DNA of 64,000 nucleotides, taken from NCBI GenBank assembly GCA_002721705.1, contig PBLJ01000043.1:43647-107646 (forward strand). Direction: 5' to 3'. A program made the translations under genes and the position numbers. The notes under the pieces are model-generated. The model was not told where the DNA came from. It made no database searches and saw nothing but the letters and a program-made list of their open reading frames with translations. Below are positions 1 through 8,976 of the stretch, in pieces. Source of the stretch: Opitutia bacterium (GTDB lineage: Bacteria > Verrucomicrobiota > Verrucomicrobiia > Opitutales > Seribacteraceae). Within the stretch, counting starts at the first letter, position 1. Each line of letters opens with the position of its first letter.

Positions 1-14
1 TCGGTCATTTCCCG

Positions 15-494
15 TTATACGAAGAGTATGGTTAAGGTGTTTTGGGGAGAGGCCTTTTCGATCGCAGTCTTCTCTATGAAGGAAACGAGGTCATGGTAGA
101 GAGCCGCCCGGTTCCTTGTCCAACGTTTCGGTGGCGGGCAAAGCTTTTGACGGAGCCCGCTGACTACGAGAAGCCCTCTGGAATGAGCGGTGAGCTTGTC
201 TAGTTTTTCCAATACGTTGGCACGCAACCACAAAGGGTCGATGGAGTCCTGACGCAAGTCCCAGTGGACGATGGATGAAAACCGACGTTTGCCGGGATCG
301 TGCAACTCCACGATTCTCGCAACGTTGGCATCGTAGTCGGCGGGTGGAAGATCGGGCCCATCCTCGGTTCGGAGAAACCGAAGCACCGCGGTGATTTGCT
401 CAGTCTTCGAGGAGGCTCCGCCAGTGAGCAACGACAGGAGGGAGTTCAGGTACGTGAGGCGCGCAAAATCGTCCGGTCTATTCACTTTGCTCAC
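15..494 (-). CDS. Unknown protein downstream of nrdR
   Basis: About 159 residues, no family recognised. The ORF track starts it at 656, but residues before the stretch VNRPDD are the nrdR gene read in another frame. I place the start at a GTG (494) that overlaps the nrdR end by 17 nt; a second in-frame GTG at 485 is equally possible. The protein is soluble-looking, with no signal peptide or membrane segment, rich in Leu, Arg and Asp, with a basic central part (PGKRRFSSIVHWDLRQD) and Trp residues in the middle. It is the last complete gene of the amidase-pabA-nrdR run. An ATG lies 6 nt beyond its stop (bases 8-6, minus strand), so another gene may begin at the window edge. Function is not inferred. 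Confidence 0.6.
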   Translation of the reverse strand: MSKVNRPDDFARLTYLNSLLSLLTGGASSKTEQITAVLRFLRTEDGPDLPPADYDANVARIVELHDPGKRRFSSIVHWDLRQDSIDPLWLRANVLEKLDKLTAHSRGLLVVSGLRQKLCPPPKRWTRNRAALYHDLVSFIEKTAIEKASPQNTLTILFV

Positions 495-939
495 GCCCCA
501 TGTCTGCGATGCCACGGGAGAAATCCTCGGCATCGCGATAATCTTCGTAAAAGCTGGCGAAGCGCAACCAAGCGATCTCGTCGATGCGTTGGAGTCGAAC
601 CAAGATGGCTTCGGCGATGGCGCGACTGGGGAATTCCACGTCATATTCGTTCTCAAGGCGTTTCATCACTTCCGAAACAAGTAACTCGATTTGCTCGAAC
701 TCGAGGGGGCGTTTTTCGGTGGCCTTGCGTATGCCTGTGATGATTTTCCTGCGATCGAAACTTTCTCGTCGACCGTCTCGCTTCACAACCATGGCATCTT
801 CTCTCAAGATCTCCTCGATAGTCGAGAAACGGTGTCCGCAGGCGATGCATTCCCGGCGTCGACGAATCGACGCGGATTCCTTTCCCGCGCGGGTTTCAAG
901 AACCTTCGTGTCGGTCGATGAACATTTTGGACAGCGCAT
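478..939 (-). CDS. nrdR: NrdR, repressor of ribonucleotide reductase genes
   Basis: Zinc-ribbon/ATP-cone repressor that binds NrdR boxes upstream of nrd genes and senses (d)ATP. The protein begins MRCPKCSS (start moved in from 981 to 939), giving 153 residues, close to the family norm of about 150. The zinc ribbon uses CPKC at residues 3-6 and CIACGHRF around 31-36, and the basic RRRREC stretch between them is typical. The ATP-cone domain starts near residue 47 (VVKRDGRRESFDRRKI) and runs to about 140. It sits 13 nt downstream of the glutamine amidotransferase gene and overlaps the following unknown gene. No nrdA/nrdB or NrdR box was noticed in the window, so the target lies elsewhere. Confidence 0.95.
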   Translation of the reverse strand: MRCPKCSSTDTKVLETRAGKESASIRRRRECIACGHRFSTIEEILREDAMVVKRDGRRESFDRRKIITGIRKATEKRPLEFEQIELLVSEVMKRLENEYDVEFPSRAIAEAILVRLQRIDEIAWLRFASFYEDYRDAEDFSRGIADMGREQSE

Positions 940-952
940 GAGATGAAATTCC

Positions 953-1537
953 TCAGGATGCCTCGCTTTGGCAGAGATCAATGAAGTTTTGCAGGATGCT
1001 CATGCCATGCTCCGTAGCCAGCGATTCGGGATGAAACTGAACGCTCCAGACTGGTAGTTCCTTGTGTTGCAGAGCCATGATTTCGCTTTCCTCGGTTTCG
1101 GCCGTAATTTCCAGGCATTCGGGCAGACTTGGCCGATCCAGGATGAGAGAATGATAACGAGTGGCGGAAAAAGATGCCGGAATGCCCGAAAAAAGACCTT
1201 TCCCGTCGTGCTGGATGGAAGAGGTCTTGCCGTGCATCAAGCGGTTGGCCCGAACCACCTTGCCGCCGAAGTGTTGCCCCACGCATTGGTGCCCGAGGCA
1301 GACCCCAAGGATAGGTTTGCGGCCTGCAAAGGCCTCGATCACTTCAAGGCTGACGCCTGCTTGATCGGGATCGCATGGCCCTGGAGAAACGAGTAAAGCG
1401 TCCGGATTCAAAGCGACCGCTTCCTCTGCCGAGATGGCATCGTTGCGGTGTACGTCTTGCTCCACTCCAAGTTGGCCGAAATATTGGACCAAGTTGTAGG
1501 TGAAAGAGTCGAAGTTGTCTATGACGAGCAGCTTCAT
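953..1537 (-). CDS. pabA: Anthranilate/aminodeoxychorismate synthase glutamine amidotransferase
   Basis: Class I glutamine amidotransferase of 194 residues that supplies ammonia to a chorismate-using synthase (TrpE or PabB). Start chosen at [15 protein letters not shown], the classic N-terminus; the longer track ORF would run into the upstream amidase gene. The nucleophile Cys is in GVCLGHQ and the His-Glu pair in FHPES. The HGKTS and ATRYHSLI motifs are as in TrpG/PabA. No trpE or pabB is adjacent, so tryptophan or folate use cannot be decided; in many bacteria one subunit serves both. It lies 22 nt after the amidase gene and 13 nt before nrdR, so these are probably co-transcribed without being functionally linked. 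Confidence 0.9.
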   Translation of the reverse strand: MKLLVIDNFDSFTYNLVQYFGQLGVEQDVHRNDAISAEEAVALNPDALLVSPGPCDPDQAGVSLEVIEAFAGRKPILGVCLGHQCVGQHFGGKVVRANRLMHGKTSSIQHDGKGLFSGIPASFSATRYHSLILDRPSLPECLEITAETEESEIMALQHKELPVWSVQFHPESLATEHGMSILQNFIDLCQSEAS

Positions 1538-1559
1538 GGCGGTCGGAATCGGGTGTGCT

Positions 1560-2450
1560 TCAAGAACTGGACCGCCTTGTGGCCAAACGCTTGCGGAAGG
1601 CATCGAGCGAGAAATTCTTGCCGGGGCACACGGTGTGTCCCGGGTGTAGCCCCTTGTGCGAGGTGATCTTGGAATACGGGATGCCGGTTCGTCGGGCTAG
1701 GTATCGACATAATCCCTCCAGGCTTTTCAGCTGGCTTTCAGTAGGTTTTCGCAACTCAAAGTTTCCGATCAAGCAAATGCCGATGCTTTCCCTGTTCCAC
1801 TGCAGTCGTTTTACGTGGCCACCATCCTGTTGATTCTTCCAGCGACCACCTATGTAAATTTCACCGTTCTTCGCCTTGCGCGATCCGTTCGATATCACAA
1901 AGTGATAGGCCAATCCATTCGCCATGCCACGAGCTTTGTGAACTCGGTGCATATTGAGGGCATCGTCGACGTTGGTGGCGCTGTGATGGATCACGATGCG
2001 TTTCCATTTGCCTTTTTTCGGCAAGGTTTTGTCCAGGGCCTTGATGACGGCGGCATCGAGCAGGGGAGGGAGGGACCCTCCCTTTCCCAAGGGGATCATG
2101 AGTTTCTGGCCGACTCGAATCAGGTCCGGTTTACTGATCTGGTTGTAGGCGGCCAACTTGCTGGAACTTATTCGGTAGCGCGATGCGATCACGCTCAGGC
2201 TTTCTCCTGGTTTTACTATGTGCGGAGCTTCCAGGACGAAGCCATCCGGTATTTTTAATTTCTTTCCGGAAACCAAGAGGTTGGGATCGCGAATGCCATT
2301 TATTATCTGGAGGGCGTTTACGGAGACGCCGTAGCGATTGGCTATGCCGCCCAAGGTCTCGTTTTTCTTCACGAGGTGGACACGCTCAGCCCACGCGGTC
2401 ATGACAAAGACCAGCGCACCCATCGAAATCCCTACCCAACGGAGAAGCAT
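1560..2450 (-). CDS. Exported LysM-containing N-acetylmuramoyl-L-alanine amidase
   Basis: Cell-wall hydrolase of about 296 residues. The start at 2450 ([21 protein letters not shown]) is preceded by an AAGGGA ribosome site and gives a clean signal peptide; the track start at 2495 is less likely. Two LysM peptidoglycan-binding modules follow (about residues 24-68, [19 protein letters not shown], and 76-120, [16 protein letters not shown]). The C-terminal half is an Amidase_2/PGRP-type zinc amidase, with HHSAT and, near the end, [14 protein letters not shown], which carries the ligand His and the Cys of the fold. It should cut the amide bond between muramic acid and the stem peptide in the periplasm. 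First gene of the minus-strand run ending in nrdR. Confidence 0.9.
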   Translation of the reverse strand: MLLRWVGISMGALVFVMTAWAERVHLVKKNETLGGIANRYGVSVNALQIINGIRDPNLLVSGKKLKIPDGFVLEAPHIVKPGESLSVIASRYRISSSKLAAYNQISKPDLIRVGQKLMIPLGKGGSLPPLLDAAVIKALDKTLPKKGKWKRIVIHHSATNVDDALNMHRVHKARGMANGLAYHFVISNGSRKAKNGEIYIGGRWKNQQDGGHVKRLQWNRESIGICLIGNFELRKPTESQLKSLEGLCRYLARRTGIPYSKITSHKGLHPGHTVCPGKNFSLDAFRKRLATRRSSS

Positions 2451-2648
2451 TTGTCCCTTTGACTCTTTCTTGTGGCAATTCGTTCGATAGCGCAACCGCT
2501 AAACTCATTTTGTGGATAAGTTCTCTTTTGTTATCTTCGCGAAAACGCGCTCTGTCGCAGGCTTTCACACCCTTGTTTTTTTTGCAAAATTTTCCTTTCG
2601 AACGGAGATTGATGAAATCCGATGAATTTAAGGATTGTCATAGTCTAC

Positions 2649-2668
2649 CGACTTATAAGAGTAAGTCG
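2649..2668 (+). promoter_or_regulatory. Hairpin upstream of giant surface-protein gene
   Basis: Perfect 7-bp inverted repeat, CGACTTA-TAAGAG-TAAGTCG, about 48 nt upstream of the GTG start at 2716. It has no U-tract, so it is not an obvious terminator. It could shape the mRNA leader or be an operator. The rest of the 265-bp gap 2451-2715 holds a small CGCG-AAAA-CGCG inverted repeat, T-rich stretches and no clear -35/-10 pair. Confidence 0.35.
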
Positions 2669-2674
2669 CACACG

Positions 2675-2719
2675 ATGTCGCTGCTGCCCGCCATGCCAAT
2701 AATTTTCACAATGCCGTGA
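2675..2719 (+). other. Possible 14-residue leader ORF coupled to the next gene
   Basis: ATG at 2675 opens a 14-codon frame (MSLLPAMPIIFTMP) whose TGA at 2717-2719 overlaps the GTG start of the surface-protein gene as GTGA. That gene has no convincing ribosome site of its own, so termination-reinitiation is a reasonable idea. The hairpin at 2649-2668 lies just before this frame. The reading frame is also open further upstream, and no Shine-Dalgarno precedes the ATG, so this stays speculative. Confidence 0.25.
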
Positions 2720-5700
2720 GGTTCACTTTTCCCCAGCTCCCGGTTTTCGTTGTTTTCGCCCTTGGTTTGCTCCAAGCCGCGTCCCTTCTGCACGGTGGTG
2801 TCATTTACGTAAAGAAAAGCGGAGGCAACGACAGCAACGATGGTTCCTCTTGGGCGAACAGCGTCCAAACCCTGAAGAAGGCGCTCGAGTTGGCCAACGA
2901 CGAAATCTGGATGGCTTCGGGTCAATACGGAGACACCGTCACGGACAACAACACCGATGACACCAAGACCGATGAACAAGCTGATTCCATGTTCACGGTA
3001 TCCAGCGCGATAAAAATCTATGGGGGATTCAATGGCACCGAGGCATCACCCGATGATCGGACTTGGTCTGGTAACAAATATTCCGGACACCCATCGTCCG
3101 CCACCACGATCATGGGGAGCTCCAGCATCAGACCCTTGTACTTGAAGGCCAACGTTCGATTGGATGGTCTGACTATTTCAGGAGGTACTAGCGTCGCCGG
3201 TAATGGAGGGGGCGTGTACGTCAAGAGCGGCGCGACCTTTTGGAAATGCAAAGTTCAAAGCAATTCCTCTACCGGCAATGGTGGTGGCATCTACGTTAAA
3301 TCGGGAACCGTCAACTTCATCTGGACCCAAGTGATTAGCAACACCGCTTCGGGAACCTCTCAAGGTGGAGGCGTCTACACGGAAGCCGGAACCTTCAAGG
3401 CGTATAATTCAACCTTTCAGAGCAATACCGCCTACCAATTCGCCGCCGGCAAATTCCAAGGTACGCCATCGTTCTATTGTTGCTTGTTCAAGTCTTCCAC
3501 CACGACTGGAGGCAACAGCGCCATCGGTAAATCGTTGGAAGTAGTGGGAGGCGCCCAATTCCATTATTGTACCTTTGAGGAATCCCTTGGTTCCACTCTC
3601 TATATCGTGTATTCATCGGGCGAGCCGACTTTTAAGGGATGTCTTTGGACCGCGGCGTCTTCCGGCTTCAAGGGCACCAAGCACAATGATTCCGTGCAAG
3701 GGTCTTCCCCCGCTTCCACTGTATCCACCGATGCCTTGCCCACTGACTTGCATGACTTCGACAATGACGGCAATACAGTGGAACGTTTGCCGGTGGACTT
3801 GAACGGCAAGGTGAGAAATGACGATGCGAGCGACAATTTCGATAATCATGGAGCCATTTCGAAGGAAGCTGCGACCTTCACCACCTACACAGTCACCGTG
3901 TCGGGTATCAGCACTTCACCCTTGTTCGACGAGGAGGCTTGGGACGGGATCAAGGTCGGCAGTTCATCCACCACGCTCAAGAGCTTCGAGGCTCAAATCG
4001 GAGAATCGCCGGTGCTCAAGGCTAACCCTCCCACGCACTGGGAATTCGCCGGATGGAATGGCGATCCCTCCAGTCTGGGCGATTTGACTCTTCCCGCCGT
4101 GAGCGCTCCGGTGAGCGTCACGGCATCCTTCACCCCGATTGAGTACACCGCCACTTTGCTGTCGCCCCAAACCCTGATCACCGTGGGTGAACAAATCCTC
4201 GACGTATCGGCTTCCTACACCGCTGGGGAATCAGGTACTGCGGAGTTCGACGGCGGACTGCAGGCAACAACTGGCAGCAACCCGAACTTGTTGACCGTGA
4301 CCTCCATATCCCCGGAGGGATACCGCCTGAAGGACTGGATAATAAAGAAAACCACCTCCGACAACGTGGAGACCACGGTGAATGCATCGGAAAGCAATGG
4401 TGAATACAACTCAACCAGTCCCCTCGTTTTGAGTTGGGAGGCGAACTGGGAGATCACGCCCGTTTACACCATAGCGGTTTATGACCTTACGATCGAGGAA
4501 TCCGTCACGAATTACAGCGACGACACGGCGTCTTTTCTCGCTTCCTTCGGTGGCACCACGGGTTTGGTCAACGGCTCCCAAGTGACTGTCGAAGTCAAGC
4601 CAAGTGAGGGCCACCAGCTGGAATACGTCACGATTACCGATGCCTCGGGGCAAGACCTTAACCACACGGCGCTGCTGGACGCGAACGGCAAAACCCCAGT
4701 CCTCAACTTGAGCGAGACGACCGGCGAGGGCACCCTGACTTTCGCCTTGGGGGGAGACATGGGATACGACGTCCGTATCAAGGGCTACTTTCTTCCCGTA
4801 TCCTATCTCATCAACGTGGATGCCGTGATTGCCCAAGACGTGGAACCCCTGGACGTTCTGCCAGGCAGTGAATACACCATCACCAAAGTCGAAGGTGATG
4901 ATCCCTTGCCCAACGGATGGTGGAAGAAGGGTACCGTCCTGAAGCTGGACGCGAACATCTTGTCGTATGCCACGGATCCCAACAAGATCGAGGTGACTTG
5001 GGAATTTGAGGGCACGAAGACCAAGGAGAAGACTTACTACCTGACCGTTGACAAGGCCCTTGATATTACGGTCAGTTTCAACATCGATCGCTACGAGTTG
5101 AAGCATAGGGTTTTCTTTGACGAAGGAAACGCCACCTACGTCGAATTGAAGTCTCAGTACCTCTATGACGACAACGTCAGTACGGCTGTTGAATTCGATG
5201 CCACGGGATATGAATTCAATGGCACTAGGTTTGCCGATGACCCGGACAACCTCGCTCCGGACTCTTTTATAATGAGAGACGACGTTATCCTCGAGACCCG
5301 CTTTCTCCGTAAGGAACACGTGGTCTCCGTGAGTGGATGGACGAAAGACGAAAACGGCACCCTCATTCCGGGCGGTGGCGACGTTGCCATCACTCCTCCT
5401 GGTTACAAGTTTGATCATGACGAACCGATTTCGCTTAAGGCGGAGCCCGACACCTCCTATCAATTCGCCTATTGGCTCAAGGACGACAACGTCACCAAGT
5501 GGCCAACCGACCTCAGAAGTTCCGACAACCCAGTGTCCGTCGACCTGACCGAGCCGCTGACCCTGAAGGCGGTTTTCGAGCCTCGCCAGTATCAATTCAA
5601 TTTCCTCTCCGAACCACGAAGCGGAGGTGGTTGGTTCGCCGAGAACGTAAGCTTCGCCGATGGTACCACGGCCTTCTTCACTCATGGCGACGTCATAGAG

Positions 5701-7074
5701 ATTCAAGCGGCACCCGCCGCGGGTTACGACATTAACGGATCCATTACCTTGGTGGACTTCGCAGGCGCTCCGCTTTCATACCAGTCTCATTCCGGCACCA
5801 CCAAGAGGATCACCCTCACGGTTCTTTCGGATGCCAACGTATCGGCCGTATTCTCCAAGGATTACGGCGACTACGACGGGGATGGCTTGGATAATTACAC
5901 GGAGAGCATCTATGGCAGCAACCTATACCTAAGCGACAGCGATGGCGATGGCATGGACGACAAGTGGGAAATTACCTACGGTCTCAATCCCATCGATCCC
6001 AACGATTCTCAATACGACGAAGATTACGACAATTTGACCAACTTGCATGAATACCAAAGTGGAACCTTTCCCCGGAATCCCGATTCAAATGGCGACGGCA
6101 TAGTCGACGTCTACGACCCCAAGGATATTTCGGTAGCGTTGCAGGAAGGATACTTTTTCGTTCGCATCGACGTCGTGCCATTCGGCGCGGGTATCGTTAC
6201 GGGGGAGGGTGCCTATGAAAGCAACGCCACCGCCTCCATCACCCTCTTCAAGGAAACCCCTGGTTACGTCTTCGTGAATTGGCAGGGCGATCTTTCCGGC
6301 AGCGATCGAAACGGTACCGTGTCGATCGATTCGAACAAGACTATCATCGCTAATTTCGCCTTCGACAACCGTGACAGCGACGGGGATGGCATAGACAATT
6401 ATACCGAAGGCCTTTATGGCACCGATGCTTCCAAGACGGACACTGATGGGGACGGCATGCGAGACGACGTCGAGATCGCCGCTTTGACTGCCATTGCCGA
6501 CCTTAACGTCACGGGTGTTTTCGATCCGAATAAGAGCGACTCCGCTTTCCTTTCATACTTAAGTGGTCTCAACGTTTCGACTGGCGGCGCAGGGGCGGAC
6601 TCCAATGGGTCGAGCCTTCTCTACGACTTCATCAACGGCTGGTTTTACACCTCCGCCCATGGTTGGTCTTTTGCGGCTTCCAGTTCCTCGATGGTTTACA
6701 ACGCCAACGTGGCGACTTGGTTGAGTTTCCAGAAAGACAGCAACGCCAACTTCAAGATTTTGCAGTGGGACAAGCCGACGAGCCAGTGGGTCGATTATGG
6801 AAATTCTTCCGTCTCCGGGCATTACAGTTTGACCGTGACGAAGAACGTATCCGCGGGAGGTGAAGTTTCGCCAAGCAGTTCCTATCCTGCGGGGACTAAT
6901 CTTCAAATCGAGGCGCGGGCGAATCCCGGCTATAAATTCATTGGATGGGAGGGCGACGTCATCTCATCCAGTCCATCCGTCACTTTCCCCATCAACGAGA
7001 ACACCGCGGTGCAGGCCATTTTCCTTACCGATGAGCAGGTTTCCAGCCTCCTGGATGGAACGCAGGGCAACTGA
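2716..7074 (+). CDS. Giant exported beta-helix/InlB-like/TSP3-repeat surface protein
   Basis: A 1452-residue secreted or cell-surface protein. It starts at GTG with a signal peptide (FPQLPVFVVFALGLLQAASLLHG). Residues about 30-330 look like a right-handed parallel beta-helix of the polymorphic outer-membrane type (VYVKKSGGND at the start, repeated GNGGGVYVKSG turns). From about 390 to 1050 come several divergent InlB-type B-repeat modules, each with a GW.GD-like turn and an ASF or AVFEP end. Thrombospondin-type-3 calcium motifs occur near 1050-1120 (DYDGDGLDNYTES, DSDGDGMDD) and 1217-1260 (DSDGDGIDNYTEG). A final B-repeat ends the protein. There is no autotransporter barrel or sorting signal. 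The barrel protein 20 nt downstream suggests a shared outer-membrane role. An adhesion role is inferred from the architecture only. Confidence 0.85.
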   Translation: MRFTFPQLPVFVVFALGLLQAASLLHGGVIYVKKSGGNDSNDGSSWANSVQTLKKALELANDEIWMASGQYGDTVTDNNTDDTKTDEQADSMFTVSSAIKIYGGFNGTEASPDDRTWSGNKYSGHPSSATTIMGSSSIRPLYLKANVRLDGLTISGGTSVAGNGGGVYVKSGATFWKCKVQSNSSTGNGGGIYVKSGTVNFIWTQVISNTASGTSQGGGVYTEAGTFKAYNSTFQSNTAYQFAAGKFQGTPSFYCCLFKSSTTTGGNSAIGKSLEVVGGAQFHYCTFEESLGSTLYIVYSSGEPTFKGCLWTAASSGFKGTKHNDSVQGSSPASTVSTDALPTDLHDFDNDGNTVERLPVDLNGKVRNDDASDNFDNHGAISKEAATFTTYTVTVSGISTSPLFDEEAWDGIKVGSSSTTLKSFEAQIGESPVLKANPPTHWEFAGWNGDPSSLGDLTLPAVSAPVSVTASFTPIEYTATLLSPQTLITVGEQILDVSASYTAGESGTAEFDGGLQATTGSNPNLLTVTSISPEGYRLKDWIIKKTTSDNVETTVNASESNGEYNSTSPLVLSWEANWEITPVYTIAVYDLTIEESVTNYSDDTASFLASFGGTTGLVNGSQVTVEVKPSEGHQLEYVTITDASGQDLNHTALLDANGKTPVLNLSETTGEGTLTFALGGDMGYDVRIKGYFLPVSYLINVDAVIAQDVEPLDVLPGSEYTITKVEGDDPLPNGWWKKGTVLKLDANILSYATDPNKIEVTWEFEGTKTKEKTYYLTVDKALDITVSFNIDRYELKHRVFFDEGNATYVELKSQYLYDDNVSTAVEFDATGYEFNGTRFADDPDNLAPDSFIMRDDVILETRFLRKEHVVSVSGWTKDENGTLIPGGGDVAITPPGYKFDHDEPISLKAEPDTSYQFAYWLKDDNVTKWPTDLRSSDNPVSVDLTEPLTLKAVFEPRQYQFNFLSEPRSGGGWFAENVSFADGTTAFFTHGDVIEIQAAPAAGYDINGSITLVDFAGAPLSYQSHSGTTKRITLTVLSDANVSAVFSKDYGDYDGDGLDNYTESIYGSNLYLSDSDGDGMDDKWEITYGLNPIDPNDSQYDEDYDNLTNLHEYQSGTFPRNPDSNGDGIVDVYDPKDISVALQEGYFFVRIDVVPFGAGIVTGEGAYESNATASITLFKETPGYVFVNWQGDLSGSDRNGTVSIDSNKTIIANFAFDNRDSDGDGIDNYTEGLYGTDASKTDTDGDGMRDDVEIAALTAIADLNVTGVFDPNKSDSAFLSYLSGLNVSTGGAGADSNGSSLLYDFINGWFYTSAHGWSFAASSSSMVYNANVATWLSFQKDSNANFKILQWDKPTSQWVDYGNSSVSGHYSLTVTKNVSAGGEVSPSSSYPAGTNLQIEARANPGYKFIGWEGDVISSSPSVTFPINENTAVQAIFLTDEQVSSLLDGTQGN

Positions 7075-7094
7075 ATCATTCGCACCTTCTTGTA

Positions 7095-8252
7095 ATGAGT
7101 TCACGCTCTACGATCATTTGTAGTCTGTTTTCCGTCGTTGCCTTCTCGGTCCTAGGAGGGGTGAGCTCGCTGCATGCCGTCAACGAAGAGGACGTCAATA
7201 CAGTCACGAGCTTTCCGCTGGCTTACGAAGACCTCGAAGAGAAAAGCGTCTATCACCAGAATAACCTGCGGAAAATTAAAAGCGATCTCAATGATTACGG
7301 GGATGAGGTGCATGATCTGCGCCGAAGGTTCGATCGTTTGTTTTACGACAAGGATACGAATTTACCCAAGGCCAAGAAGTTCGAGGTGGGCCAAAAAATC
7401 ACTTTGCCTACCGGTGACCGCTCCTCCCGCGACAGGTTTGATGATTACGGAACGGTGCGACGTCCGGTCCGATCCGATTATCCCAAGCCAAGGTCAAGAA
7501 ACGACCAAACCCCTTCCCCGCCCGTGGTGATCAGTCCTCAGGCCTCAGTAGAGAAGCGACCTCCCAGTGAACGGCCGCCGTTACCGAAGAACGACGACAG
7601 GCCTAACCAGCCCCTCGCCTCCAATGCTCGGCCTCAACCCGAGGACGAAAATTCTCCCCTTGCCATCATCGTGAAGGATTCCTCAACCAGTGATTCCGGT
7701 GAAACCATCAACTTTCCCGTGACCGCCGTCGAGTCCACGAAAGACTCTCCTTCACGGAAATTCGATTATTACGTTCTACCCCGAATCGGCTTTGCAGTAC
7801 CTACCGAAGGCGATGCGGAAGCAGGGATGTCCTTGGCAGTGGCTGCGGGCGTCATTCGGGGAGATTGGCGTTACGGTGTGGATTTCTCTTACCTGTCGAG
7901 CGAAGCCTCGTTCACCGAGAACATCATCGTCGGTAGCACCCCTTTTCCCCATCAGGGTGAATATGAGCATTCGGCTTACTCTTTTCTCGTGAACGTCACC
8001 CGGGAGATTGAACTCCCCGCCAATTGGATAGGGTCGATCGGCTTCGGTGTCGGTGGAGGCTGGAGTGTTTCCGAGAAAACGCTTCTAGTGAAATTGAACT
8101 CGGTGAAGGATTCCGGTTTTGCATGGCAGTTAGGATTGGGAGCCCGACGTCCATTCGGAGACTCCACCTCTATTTACCTTGGCTATCGTTACCTTGGCCA
8201 TCCCTCCGTGCCGTCTCACAACTTCGAGGCGGGAGCCGAGATCGATTTCTGA
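7095..8252 (+). CDS. Outer-membrane beta-barrel protein with coiled/proline-rich N-domain
   Basis: 385 residues. A signal peptide (MSSRSTIICSLFSVVAFSVLGGVSSLHA) is followed by a charged, probably helical stretch (LRKIKSDLNDYGDEVHDLRRRFDRL, shown here in part), then a Pro/Arg/Asp-rich linker at about 110-205 (RPPLPKNDDRP). The last ~160 residues alternate polar and aromatic residues as in small outer-membrane barrels, with strands such as WRYGVDFSYLSS, IGFGVGGGW and SIYLGYRYLG, and end in Phe (EIDF), the usual terminal residue for barrel assembly. It lies 20 nt after the giant surface protein, so it may be its anchor or export partner; nothing in the sequence proves that. No family name is assigned. 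Confidence 0.8.
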   Translation: MSSRSTIICSLFSVVAFSVLGGVSSLHAVNEEDVNTVTSFPLAYEDLEEKSVYHQNNLRKIKSDLNDYGDEVHDLRRRFDRLFYDKDTNLPKAKKFEVGQKITLPTGDRSSRDRFDDYGTVRRPVRSDYPKPRSRNDQTPSPPVVISPQASVEKRPPSERPPLPKNDDRPNQPLASNARPQPEDENSPLAIIVKDSSTSDSGETINFPVTAVESTKDSPSRKFDYYVLPRIGFAVPTEGDAEAGMSLAVAAGVIRGDWRYGVDFSYLSSEASFTENIIVGSTPFPHQGEYEHSAYSFLVNVTREIELPANWIGSIGFGVGGGWSVSEKTLLVKLNSVKDSGFAWQLGLGARRPFGDSTSIYLGYRYLGHPSVPSHNFEAGAEIDF

Positions 8253-8256
8253 ATCC

Positions 8257-8976
8257 ATGGCCGATGCTCCGCAGCGCGAGACGCCGGCGGGGGGCGAAGT
8301 CAAGGGACTGAGCCTTGGCAAACGACTGCTCGTTTTTCCCATTGCCTGTATTTTTCGACTTTGGCTGCGAAGCTTGCGCATGCGCTTGTCGGAGGAGTTT
8401 CGTTCCGAATTGGAGGACGTCGAACACCCTACCGTGGTCATCGTTTGGCACAATCGTCTCAGCGTCGCCGCGGAGTACGTCCGCCGCTTTCGTCGCGGTC
8501 GTCGGCTCTGTGGCTTAGTCAGCGGTAGCCGCGACGGCGCTTGGCTGGAGACTTTTTTCAGGGCGATCGGGATCCTGGTGACTCGCGGATCCCGCAAACG
8601 AAGAGGTTCGCAGGCAATAAGGGAATTGATTGGCCAATTGAAGGAAGGTCACGACGTCGGGATTACTCCCGATGGTTCACGTGGACCTTGCTACGAAGCC
8701 AAGCCGGGAGCTCTTCTCGTGGCCAAGGTTTCCAAGGCCCCCGTGTTGTTGTTGTCCTTCGAATTCTCTTCGGCCTGGCGCTTGAATTCCTGGGACGGCT
8801 TTTACCTGCCGAAGCCATTCAGTCGAGTCACGGTGCTTGGCAAGCGTCTCGAGGGCGGGTTTTTCGACGACATGGAGACCGAGGATGCGGTTGCCACCGT
8901 GAACAGTGGCTTGATGAACATTACGAAGGATACCGTGAAGGCTCCTCCTCGCGCCGTACGCGAGAAAAACGATTAA
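8257..8976 (+). CDS. DUF374-type lysophospholipid acyltransferase
   Basis: 239 residues, start at ATG 8257 only 4 nt after the barrel gene; the track ORF begins inside that gene. It resembles the DUF374/LpxL-like acyltransferase group: a membrane-associated N-terminus (LLVFPIACIFRLWLRSLR), then VVIVWHNRLS, in which WHN carries the catalytic His, then GLVSGSRDGAW and ITPDGSRGPCYEAKPGAL, which correspond to the substrate-binding PDGSRGP block. It would transfer an acyl chain to a lysophospholipid or lipid A precursor at the inner membrane. It ends by sharing the bases TTAA with the stop of ispH on the other strand. Confidence 0.85.
   Translation: MADAPQRETPAGGEVKGLSLGKRLLVFPIACIFRLWLRSLRMRLSEEFRSELEDVEHPTVVIVWHNRLSVAAEYVRRFRRGRRLCGLVSGSRDGAWLETFFRAIGILVTRGSRKRRGSQAIRELIGQLKEGHDVGITPDGSRGPCYEAKPGALLVAKVSKAPVLLLSFEFSSAWRLNSWDGFYLPKPFSRVTVLGKRLEGGFFDDMETEDAVATVNSGLMNITKDTVKAPPRAVREKND

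Noticed and set aside
2459-2719. 86-residue ORF upstream of the surface-protein gene
   Set aside because: It starts at a TTG without a ribosome site and runs through T-rich intergenic DNA. Only its last 14 codons are kept, as a possible leader.
4411-5706. 431-residue antisense ORF inside the giant surface-protein gene
   Set aside because: It is a codon-bias shadow: the sense frame has a signal peptide and clear repeat domains, while the antisense product has no recognisable motif.
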